From: an uncultured Eubacteriales bacterium
GTDB taxonomy: Bacteria; Bacillota; Clostridia; Oscillospirales; Acutalibacteraceae
Direction: 5' to 3'
NCBI GenBank assembly: GCA_900319615.1
Contig: ONPE01000046.1
Location: forward strand, 1-8,817
Length of the DNA stretch: 8,817 nucleotides
Of this stretch, positions 1 to 5,736 are shown in pieces; the stretch's first letter is position 1; each line of letters begins with the position of its first letter. Made by a program: the position numbers and the translations under genes. A model generated the notes under the pieces. It searched no databases. It had not been told where the DNA came from and saw nothing but the letters and a program-made list of their open reading frames with translations.

Positions 1-124
1 GATAGAGAGCTCGCCCGAGGTCGGCACGACCGTCACCATCACCATCCCCATCTACAACGAGGCTGCGGCGCTGGATGACGACACACAGCCGCTGGGCGGC
101 ATCACTCCCCAAGCGAAACAATAA
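1..124 (+). CDS. C-terminal end of a probable sensor histidine kinase (5'-truncated)
   Basis: An open frame enters from the left edge (first full codon at 2) and stops with TAA at 122-124, giving about 40 residues. It begins IESSPEVGTTVTITIPI, which resembles the last strand of a HATPase_c domain: in histidine kinases a segment like 'S.PG.GTTV.I.LP' closes the ATP-binding fold (G2-box region). The remaining ~23 residues are a polar tail without a recognised motif. If this is right, the gene encodes a membrane or cytoplasmic sensor kinase of a two-component system, with most of the protein outside the window. Only the tail is visible, so a different GHKL ATPase cannot be excluded. No U-rich intrinsic terminator follows the stop. 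Confidence 0.55.
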   Translation, partial: IESSPEVGTTVTITIPIYNEAAALDDDTQPLGGITPQAKQ

Positions 125-161
125 AACTGTTGATAACAGCACCTTTCCCGCGAAGAAGATA

Positions 162-208
162 GATCATTCCGCATGGTACTGCGGTTCCCGACGCACCTTA
201 GAATGACA
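162..208. repeat. Short palindromic repeat, possible degenerate relative of the GTCATTGCGAGG elements
   Basis: The segment is bounded by GATCATTC (162-169) and GAATGACA (201-208), an imperfect terminal inverted repeat: the outer TCATTC/GAATGA pair is exact. Inside is a hairpin CCGCA-(TGGTAC)-TGCGG at 169-184. Read on the minus strand it starts TGTCATTC, like the termini of the larger elements at 2238-2365 and 6809-6932 (GTCATTGC), so it may be a short or decayed member. The octamer GGTTCCCG at 183-190 recurs at 254-261 in the same gap. No coding potential is evident in 125-383: a long minus-strand frame across it has no RBS or recognisable domain. Confidence 0.4.
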
Positions 209-348
209 GACGATAAACTCAGCATCAGTATTAGGATAGATCGGAAAGGCACGGGTTCCCGGTACGTCGACAAGCGCCGTACCCTACCACTCTCACCGAA
301 ACGCCCAATCGAGTCATCAGTTATCCGACGCTGTAACGCTGCGTAATC

Positions 349-368
349 TCTCCTTCGGGAAAGGCTGA
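349..368. repeat. Possible fragment of the pgsA-upstream type repeat
   Basis: The 20 bases from 349 to 368 end in GGGAAAGGCTGA and resemble the right end of the element upstream of pgsA (5701-5721, ending GGGGAAGGCTGA). They form a small hairpin, CCTT-(CGGGA)-AAGG at 352-364. As at pgsA, the fragment lies just upstream of a ribosome binding site (AAGAAGG, about 374-380). The match is short and could be chance. Confidence 0.3.
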
Positions 369-383
369 TAATAAAGAAGGTAT

Positions 384-1415
384 ATGATGAAAAAACAGGA
401 CACAAAACAGCAAAAGCGCATCACCTCCATCGGCGGCTCCGCCCTGATCGAGGGCATCATGATGCGCGGACCCAAGCGCACCACCGTAGCGTGCAGGGTC
501 GATAAGGACACCATCTACACCGAGGACATCGAGGTTAAGCCTCTGTTCTCGGCTAAATTCTGGAAGCTGCCGCTGATACGCGGTATAGCAGGCATGATCG
601 ACAGTATGCGCCTTAGCTACAAGGCGCTCGGTCTCTCCGCCGACAAGGCGATGGAGGCTGGCCTTGTAGAGGAAGAGGAGCCGTCAAAGTTCGAGAAATG
701 GCTGGACGAGAAGCTCGGCGACAAGCTGATGAACGTCGTCATGGTCATCGCGTCCGTTCTGGGCGTAGCGCTCGCTCTGGGGCTGTTCGTCTTTTTGCCG
801 GCGGCTTTGTTCGACTGGACTCTCGGAGGCTCCTTCAAGACGGTCGACCCCGCTACCGGCGCAGCCGCATACACCGTCACCGGTCAGATAGTAAAGTCGA
901 TATTCTGCGGCGTGCTCAAGATCGCGCTGTTCATCGGCTATATGCTGCTCGTATCGCAGATGAACGATATGAAGCGCGTCTTCCAGTATCACGGCGCCGA
1001 GCATAAAACCATCTTCTGTTACGAGAACGACGAGGAGCTCACCGTGGAGAACGTGCGCAAGCAGATACGCTTCCATCCCCGGTGCGGCACATCCTTCCTC
1101 GTTGTAACGCTGCTGGTCAGCATCTTCGTGGGATTGTTCATCCCCGTAGCGCCGTTCGGGATAAAGATACTCAACCCGGTATTCCGTCTGCTGCTCCTGC
1201 CGGTAATGGTAGGTCTCGGATACGAATTCATCAAGCTGTGCGGCAAGCATAACAACAAGATCACACGCTTCCTAGCGACCCCCGGCCTGTGGGCTCAGAG
1301 GATCACAACCAAGGAGCCCGAGGACGAGATGATCGAGTGCGCTATCGAAGCGATGAAGGCTGTCATCCCCGACGACGGCTCGGATATTCTCAATGACTGT
1401 TCCTGCGCTCAGTAA
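384..1415 (+). CDS. DUF1385 family membrane protein (YqhQ-like)
   Basis: A 343-residue protein recognised as DUF1385 (the family of Bacillus YqhQ). Biochemical function is unknown. N-terminal region: SIGGSALIEGIMMRGP (15-30), the family's most conserved stretch. Hydrophobic segments lie at about 116-143, 169-191, 237-257 and 264-285, so it should be an integral membrane protein. Two conserved His-rich motifs stand out: FQYHGAEHKT (200-209) between the second and third segments, and RFHPRCGTSF (229-238). Their His/Glu/Cys residues could bind a metal, which is inference. Two adjacent ATGs exist (384 and 387). The SD-like AGAAGG at 375-380 is spaced better for 387, so the true start may be one codon later. 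The 3' end overlaps prmC by 23 bp in another frame, implying co-translation; DUF1385-prmC pairing is common in Firmicutes. The C-terminus (CSCAQ) is shaped by this overlap. Confidence 0.9.
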   Translation: MMKKQDTKQQKRITSIGGSALIEGIMMRGPKRTTVACRVDKDTIYTEDIEVKPLFSAKFWKLPLIRGIAGMIDSMRLSYKALGLSADKAMEAGLVEEEEPSKFEKWLDEKLGDKLMNVVMVIASVLGVALALGLFVFLPAALFDWTLGGSFKTVDPATGAAAYTVTGQIVKSIFCGVLKIALFIGYMLLVSQMNDMKRVFQYHGAEHKTIFCYENDEELTVENVRKQIRFHPRCGTSFLVVTLLVSIFVGLFIPVAPFGIKILNPVFRLLLLPVMVGLGYEFIKLCGKHNNKITRFLATPGLWAQRITTKEPEDEMIECAIEAMKAVIPDDGSDILNDCSCAQ

Positions 1416-2235
1416 CCTGCTGGAGCGTCTGTTGGCGCACGCAGAGGTCGAGAATCCCGAAGGAGACGCTGTCGAGATACTCATGTCTGCCATGGACTGC
1501 AACCGCACACAGTTTATACTGCGCAGAAGAGAAGATCTGCCCGACAAGATCGTCGAAAAAGCAATAGCTATGGCTGAGAACCGCGCCGCCGGAGTCCCCC
1601 TGCAGTATGTTTTGGGCAAGTGGAGCTTCATGGGGCGCGAATACTCGGTCGGCAGCGGCGTGCTCATTCCGCGCGACGATACCGAGGTCGTGGTCAAAGC
1701 GGCGCTCGACATCATAAAAGACGTTCACCGACCCGTTATAGCCGATCTGTGCTCCGGTACCGGCATCATAGCCGTGACCCTGCAAAAAGAACTTAACAAC
1801 GCGACCGTATACGCCGTTGAAAAGAGCAGCGACGCATACGCCTACCTGCTGCGCAATATCAAAGATAACCGCGCGGACATCCACCCGGTCAAGGCGGATA
1901 TCGCCGACTGCGCTGACGCCTTTGCGAACGGAGCCTTCGATATGATCGTATCCAATCCCCCGTACATCCGCTCGTCGGATATCGCCGGACTGCAAAAAGA
2001 GGTTCTGTATGAGCCGCGCATGGCGCTCGACGGCGGCGAGAGCGGCTATGATTTCTACGAGATCATCCTGCAAAAATGGACGCCGAAGCTGAAAAAGGGC
2101 GGATATATCGCCTTGGAGATCGGCGAAGATCAGTACGAGCATATAGAAAGCCTGCTCAAAACGCACGGCTATACCGATATAATCGGCTACCCCGATATAC
2201 AGGGCACCACAAGAGCCGTTACCGCAAGGATCTAG
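1393..2235 (+). CDS. prmC: Peptide chain release factor N5-glutamine methyltransferase PrmC (HemK)
   Basis: 280 residues, usual length for PrmC. The enzyme uses S-adenosylmethionine to methylate the glutamine of the GGQ motif in release factors RF1 and RF2, in the cytoplasm. Visible motifs: a helical N-terminal domain (about 1-85) for release-factor binding; IPRDDTE (92-98), equivalent to the conserved PR-x-(D/E)TE segment; SAM-binding motif I DLCSGTG (118-124), where Cys-Ser replaces the commoner Gly-Thr/Ser; and the catalytic NPPY (188-191) that holds the target glutamine. The ATG at 1393 lies inside the end of the DUF1385 gene and has no clear Shine-Dalgarno, so initiation is probably coupled to translation of the upstream gene. 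The N-terminal sequence fits the family from this start. In many Firmicutes prfA (RF1) is adjacent; here recA comes next after a 271-bp gap. Confidence 0.95.
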   Translation: MTVPALSNLLERLLAHAEVENPEGDAVEILMSAMDCNRTQFILRRREDLPDKIVEKAIAMAENRAAGVPLQYVLGKWSFMGREYSVGSGVLIPRDDTEVVVKAALDIIKDVHRPVIADLCSGTGIIAVTLQKELNNATVYAVEKSSDAYAYLLRNIKDNRADIHPVKADIADCADAFANGAFDMIVSNPPYIRSSDIAGLQKEVLYEPRMALDGGESGYDFYEIILQKWTPKLKKGGYIALEIGEDQYEHIESLLKTHGYTDIIGYPDIQGTTRAVTARI

Positions 2236-2237
2236 GC

Positions 2238-2365
2238 GACATCTCGAGGAGCAAATCCCATTTGCAATGTGGGGATCCCCTTGCAGGAAATACCGTTTTA
2301 TATATCAGTAAATTCGGCACGCCGCTTTGTGAGATCGCCGTGCGGCTGAAGCCCCTCGCAATATC
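2238..2365. repeat. Palindromic intergenic repeat element, GTCATTGCGAGG family, copy 1
   Basis: The element starts 2 bp after the prmC stop. Its ends are imperfect inverted repeats: GACATCTCGAGGAGC (2238-2252) and GCCCCTCGCAATATC (2351-2365), matching at 11 of 15 positions when one is inverted. The left arm has its own hairpin GCAAAT-CCC-ATTTGC (2251-2265), followed by the perfect palindrome GGGGATCCCC (2271-2280). The tract ATCCCCTTG (2275-2283) plus GGAAATACCGTTTT (2286-2299) recurs at 6847-6855 and 6858-6871 in the copy before cysE. The right arm carries GCCGC/GCGGC (2321-2325, 2342-2346). Without a U tract it is not a classical terminator, but as RNA it would fold and could stabilise the prmC transcript end. 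No ORF for a transposase is present. Confidence 0.75.
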
Positions 2366-2378
2366 TATGAATCAATTT

Positions 2379-2425
2379 AGAAATTTTGTTCGAATTTTCT
2401 TGATTATTTATCGAACATATGATAT
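2379..2425. promoter_or_regulatory. Candidate degenerate LexA (SOS) operators at the recA promoter
   Basis: Two 14-mers resemble the Gram-positive LexA box CGAAC-N4-GTTCG. AGAAATTTTGTTCG (2379-2392) has a perfect right half and GAA in the left half (8 of 10 defined bases). CGAACATATGATAT (2412-2425) has a perfect left half and a poor right half (7 of 10), and lies in the -35/-10 spacer and over the -10. Position at recA supports an SOS role, since recA is usually LexA-controlled in Firmicutes. Neither site is a full palindrome and the region is AT-rich, so chance half-sites are possible. Confidence 0.35.
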
Positions 2426-2428
2426 AAT
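2400..2428 (+). promoter_or_regulatory. Predicted sigma-A promoter of recA
   Basis: TTGATT (2400-2405) and a perfect TATAAT (2423-2428) are separated by 17 bp, matching the vegetative sigma-factor consensus. Transcription would start near 2435, giving a leader of about 70 nt with two small GC hairpins: CGGC-TTTTT-GCCG (2452-2464) and GCCGC-ACA-GCGGC (2461-2473). These share bases, so they are alternatives. No other promoter this good precedes the recA-recX-rimO block. Confidence 0.75.
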
Positions 2429-2490
2429 ATTATCGTAAAATATACGGTCGTCGGCTTTTTGCCGCACAGCGGCCGCAAACATCAGAAACC

Positions 2491-2497
2491 AAAGGAG
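2491..2497 (+). promoter_or_regulatory. Ribosome binding site that fixes the recA start
   Basis: AAAGGAG lies 9 nt before the ATG at 2507. The frame extends upstream to a TTG at 2459, but that codon has no SD, and the added 16 residues are unlike the RecA N-terminus. The start at 2507 (MALDKNKALETALSQIEKQ) matches the family. Confidence 0.85.
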
Positions 2498-2506
2498 TGT
2501 AACACC

Positions 2507-3634
2507 ATGGCTTTAGATAAGAACAAGGCTCTGGAAACAGCATTATCGCAGATAGAAAAACAGTTCGGCAAGGGCGCCGTAATGAAACTCGGTCAGAACT
2601 CGCATATGAACGTCGGCCACGTATCCACGGGCTCGCTGAGCTTAGATATCGCGCTGGGCATCGGCGGTCTGCCCCGCGGCAGGATCGTCGAGATCTACGG
2701 TCCCGAGAGCTCGGGTAAGACAACCCTCTCGCTCCACTGCATCGCCGAGGGTCAGAAGGACGGCGGCAACGTCGCCTTTATCGACGTAGAGCACGCGCTC
2801 GACCCCGTATACGCGGCGGCTTTGGGCGTAGACGTAGACAGCCTGCTCGTATCTCAGCCCGACACCGGCGAGGACGCGCTGGAGATAGCCGAGGCTCTTA
2901 TCCGCTCCGGCGCTATCGACGTCATCGTAATCGACTCGGTCGCGGCTCTCGTGCCCAAGGCTGAGATCGAGGGCGAGATGGGCGACAGCCATGTAGGTCT
3001 GCAGGCGCGCCTGATGTCGCAGGCTCTGAGAAAGCTCGCCGGCGCTATCAACAAGAGCAACTGCGTAGCCATCTTCATCAATCAGCTCCGCGAGAAGGTC
3101 GGCGTCGTATACGGCAACCCCGAGGTCACCCCGGGCGGCAGAGCGCTGAAGTTCTACTCCTCCGTCCGCATCGACATCCGCCGCATCGAGACTCTCAAGG
3201 CGAACGGCGAGATGATCGGCTCGCGCACAAGAGCCAAGGTAGTAAAGAACAAGATAGCTCCCCCCTTCAAGGAGGCGGAGTTCGATATCATGTACGGCGA
3301 GGGCATCAGCCGCGTAGGCGAGCTGATTGACCTTGCTGTTAAGGCTGACGTAATGCAGAAGAGCGGCGCGTGGTTCTACTACGGCGAGACCCGTCTCGGT
3401 CAGGGCCGCGATAACGTCAAGGAGCTTTTGAAGAGCGACGACCGCCTGCGCAACGAGATCGAGAGCAAGCTGTGGGAAAACGTCGACAAGCTCTCGGCAC
3501 GCCCCAAGAAGCCCGCTAAGTCTGCCGCCGCAGCTATACCCGCAGCCAAGGCTGAACCTGCTCCGGCTCCCGCCCCTGCACCCGCAGAGAAAAAGAAAAA
3601 GAGCACAAAGATCGACATCCTCGTCGAGGACTGA
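2507..3634 (+). CDS. recA: Recombinase RecA
   Basis: 375 residues. RecA polymerises on single-stranded DNA with ATP, performs homology search and strand exchange, and stimulates LexA self-cleavage in the SOS response. Motifs: N-terminal oligomerisation helix (1-30); Walker A GPESSGKT (65-72); FIDVEHALDP (91-100), containing the catalytic Glu95, with Val where many RecAs have Ala; Walker B VIVIDSVAAL (139-148); FINQLREKVGVVYGNPEVTPGG (190-211), covering the allosteric Gln193 and the DNA-binding loop L2 region. The core ends near residue 330. The last ~45 residues are low complexity, rich in Ala, Pro and Lys with a PAPAPAPAPA run (351-360), a KKKK cluster (362-365) and an acidic end (ILVED). 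RecA tails are variable and modulatory. recX follows 6 bp downstream, indicating co-transcription. Confidence 0.98.
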   Translation: MALDKNKALETALSQIEKQFGKGAVMKLGQNSHMNVGHVSTGSLSLDIALGIGGLPRGRIVEIYGPESSGKTTLSLHCIAEGQKDGGNVAFIDVEHALDPVYAAALGVDVDSLLVSQPDTGEDALEIAEALIRSGAIDVIVIDSVAALVPKAEIEGEMGDSHVGLQARLMSQALRKLAGAINKSNCVAIFINQLREKVGVVYGNPEVTPGGRALKFYSSVRIDIRRIETLKANGEMIGSRTRAKVVKNKIAPPFKEAEFDIMYGEGISRVGELIDLAVKADVMQKSGAWFYYGETRLGQGRDNVKELLKSDDRLRNEIESKLWENVDKLSARPKKPAKSAAAAIPAAKAEPAPAPAPAPAEKKKKSTKIDILVED

Positions 3635-3640
3635 TAGATC

Positions 3641-4255
3641 ATGTTGATAACCGCAGTCGAGCCCCGGAAGAAGGGGCTCTCCGCGTTATATATCGACGGC
3701 GAATTCGCGATGAAGCTCGATACCGAGGTACTGCTTGCTCACCGCTTTGACGTTGGGCGCGAGATCGACGACGACGATCTGCACGCCTGCCTGCAGGAAT
3801 CCGGGCTCAAACGCTGCAAAGACAAGGCGATGTGGCTGATATCCTTTCGCGATCATTCGCGCCGCGAGCTTTTCGATAAGCTGCGCCGCGACTACGACGA
3901 CGAGATCTGCGAAGCCGCGGTCAGCCGCATGGAGGAGCTCGGGCTGATAGACGACGAGCGCTACGCAAAACGCTACTCTGCCGACCTCGTGAACATCAAG
4001 CATCTCTCTGAGCGCGGCGTGAGGCAGAAGCTCAGAGAAAAGGGCATCGACCGCGACCTGATCGACGAGATCGTCGACGGGCTCTTCATAGACGAAGAAG
4101 AACAGATACGCGCCGTCATCGAGAAAAAATACGCGCGCGTCCTGCAGGATGAAAAGGGACGCCGCCGCGCCGTCAACACGCTCACGCGCATGGGCTTCTC
4201 ATACGCGGACATAAAGAGCGTGATGTCCGAATATACAGAAACAGAGGAATACTGA
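3641..4255 (+). CDS. recX: Regulatory protein RecX
   Basis: 204 residues, recognised from the RecX three-helix repeat pattern and its position directly after recA. RecX binds RecA filaments and modulates (usually inhibits) recombinase and coprotease activity. Visible landmarks: AMWLISFRDHSRRELFDKL (63-81) with the conserved helix of the first repeat; the signature GLIDDERYA (101-109); GVRQKLREKGID (126-137) in the second repeat; and a third repeat around GRRRAVNTLTRMGFSYADI (173-191). The first ~55 residues form a small N-terminal domain seen in Firmicutes RecX. The ATG at 3641 is preceded by GAGGA at 3626-3630 inside the recA end, so translation is likely coupled to recA. Its stop is 1 bp before the rimO start. 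Confidence 0.93.
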   Translation: MLITAVEPRKKGLSALYIDGEFAMKLDTEVLLAHRFDVGREIDDDDLHACLQESGLKRCKDKAMWLISFRDHSRRELFDKLRRDYDDEICEAAVSRMEELGLIDDERYAKRYSADLVNIKHLSERGVRQKLREKGIDRDLIDEIVDGLFIDEEEQIRAVIEKKYARVLQDEKGRRRAVNTLTRMGFSYADIKSVMSEYTETEEY

Positions 4256-4256
4256 T

Positions 4257-5582
4257 ATGCCAAACACCGTTGGAATCGTATCGCTCGGCTGCGCGAAGAA
4301 CCGCGTGGACGCCGAGATGATGATGTATCAGCTGCACAAAGCCGGCTTCATATTAAAGCAGGATCACGCGATGGCGGACGCCGTCATCGTCAACACCTGC
4401 GGCTTTATCGAGGGCGCAAAGCAGGAGAGCATCGACGAGATACTCGAGCTTGCCCAGCTGAAAAAGGAAGGCAAGATCAAGGCGATCATCGTCACCGGCT
4501 GCCTTGCCGAGCGCTATCAGAGCGAGGTCATGAAGGAGCTCGCCGAGGCTGACGCCGTCATCGGCATCGGCAGGAACGCCGATATCGCCGATGTCGTCCG
4601 CAAGGCTCTGGACGGCGAAAAGGTCGAGAGCTTCCCCGACAAGATGGCTCTGCCCATGGAGGGCGGCCGCGTACAGAGCACCGATCGGCACTGGGCTTAC
4701 CTCAAGATCGCCGACGGCTGCGACAACTGCTGCACCTACTGCGCGATACCGCTGATACGAGGCGGCTTTCGCTCCCGAAAGATGGAAAACATCGTCGAAG
4801 AAGCCGAGCGCCTCGTCAAAAACGGCGTGAAGGAGCTCAACGTCATCGCGCAGGATACCACGCGCTACGGCGAGGATATCTACGGTGAGCTAAAGCTCGC
4901 CGAGCTGCTCAGACAGCTGTGCAAGATCGACGGTCTCAAATGGATACGCATACTCTACTGCTACCCCGACCGCATCACCGACGAGCTGCTCGACACCATC
5001 AGAGAAGAAGAAAAAATCGTCAAATACATAGACCTGCCGCTGCAGCACTGCTCGGGCAGGATACTCAGGGCGATGAATCGCCGCGGCGACAAAGAAAGCC
5101 TGCTGGCGCTGATCGACCGCATCCGCGAGAGGATACCGGGCGTCATCCTGCGCACCACGCTGATCGCCGGCTTCCCCGGCGAGACGGACGAGGACTTTGA
5201 GGAGCTGTGTGACTTTGTCGCGAAGGCTAGGTTCGAGCGTTTGGGATGCTTCGCGTACTCGCAGGAGGAGGATACCCCTGCGGCGATACTGCCCGATCAG
5301 GTGGATGAGGACGTCAAAAATCACCGCGCCGAGCTCATCACCGAGCAGGAGGCGCTGATCATCGACAGCTTCTGCGACAGCGTCGTAGGTAAGGAGATCG
5401 ATGTTCTGGTCGACGGCTTCGACCGCTACGCGGACTGCTGGACAGGGCGATCGGCATACGACGCTCCCGAGGTCGACCCCGTGGTGTTCTTCACCGCAGA
5501 GAAAAGACCCTCGCCCGGAGATATCGTCCGCGTAAAAATCACAGATCACATCGACTGCGACCTTACCGGAGAGATGCAGTAA
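4257..5582 (+). CDS. rimO: Ribosomal protein S12 methylthiotransferase RimO
   Basis: 441 residues, full length. RimO is a radical-SAM enzyme with two [4Fe-4S] clusters that adds a methylthio group to a conserved aspartate of ribosomal protein S12. N-terminal UPF0004 domain: auxiliary-cluster cysteines Cys12 (SLGCAKNRVD), Cys48 (NTCGF) and Cys82 (TGCLAER). Radical-SAM motif CX3CX2C at Cys155, Cys159 and Cys162 (GCDNCCTYCAIP); Cys158 is an extra cysteine inside the motif. C-terminal TRAM domain from about residue 377, with the RimO-like GRSAYDAPEVD (about 397-407), which separates it from MiaB/MtaB, whose tRNA-modifying relatives have different tails. SD GAGGA at 4244-4248 lies 8 nt before the ATG, within the recX end. 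Gene order recA-recX-rimO with minimal gaps suggests one operon from the promoter at 2400-2428. Confidence 0.96.
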   Translation: MPNTVGIVSLGCAKNRVDAEMMMYQLHKAGFILKQDHAMADAVIVNTCGFIEGAKQESIDEILELAQLKKEGKIKAIIVTGCLAERYQSEVMKELAEADAVIGIGRNADIADVVRKALDGEKVESFPDKMALPMEGGRVQSTDRHWAYLKIADGCDNCCTYCAIPLIRGGFRSRKMENIVEEAERLVKNGVKELNVIAQDTTRYGEDIYGELKLAELLRQLCKIDGLKWIRILYCYPDRITDELLDTIREEEKIVKYIDLPLQHCSGRILRAMNRRGDKESLLALIDRIRERIPGVILRTTLIAGFPGETDEDFEELCDFVAKARFERLGCFAYSQEEDTPAAILPDQVDEDVKNHRAELITEQEALIIDSFCDSVVGKEIDVLVDGFDRYADCWTGRSAYDAPEVDPVVFFTAEKRPSPGDIVRVKITDHIDCDLTGEMQ

Positions 5583-5583
5583 A

Positions 5584-5719
5584 AGCCGTCCCCTTGACCG
5601 CTTGCGGTGGATGAGGCGTAGATCGCCTTATCTGCAAAAAGAATCATAATTAATCGAGGTGCATCAATACACCTCATCCGTCACCCTTCGGGTGCCGCCT
5701 TCCCCTCAAGGGGAAGGCT
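5584..5719. repeat. Palindromic intergenic repeat element, AGCC-TCCCCTTGA family
   Basis: The element begins just after the rimO stop and ends 4 bp before the pgsA ribosome binding site. Terminal inverted repeats: AGCCGTCCCCTTGA (5584-5597) and TCAAGGGGAAGGCT (5706-5719), 13 of 14 matching. An inner pair also matches inverted: GGATGAGGCG (5609-5618) and CACCTCATCC (5670-5679), 9 of 10. Each arm holds its own hairpins: ACCGC/GCGGT (5597-5608) on the left; CACCC-TTC-GGGTG (5682-5694) and the perfect 10-bp GCCTTCCCCT-CA-AGGGGAAGGC (5697-5718) on the right. A further stem GAGGTG/CACCTC (5656-5661, 5670-5675) lies in the centre. There is no U run, so it is a folded spacer rather than a classical terminator. 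I see no ORF in it. Confidence 0.8.
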
Positions 5720-5736
5720 GAACGAAAGGCATACCT

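Noticed and set aside
52..405. A 117-codon open frame on the minus strand covering the first intergenic gap
   Set aside because: It runs through palindromic repeat debris, has low-complexity Ser/Arg-rich translation, no RBS and no recognisable domain.
2076..2438. A plus-strand open frame overlapping the end of prmC and the gap after it
   Set aside because: It is a shifted-frame shadow of prmC extended into the repeat, with no family resemblance or RBS.
2459..2506. N-terminal extension of recA from a TTG codon
   Set aside because: There is no SD before it, and the added residues are unlike RecA; the ATG at 2507 has a strong SD.
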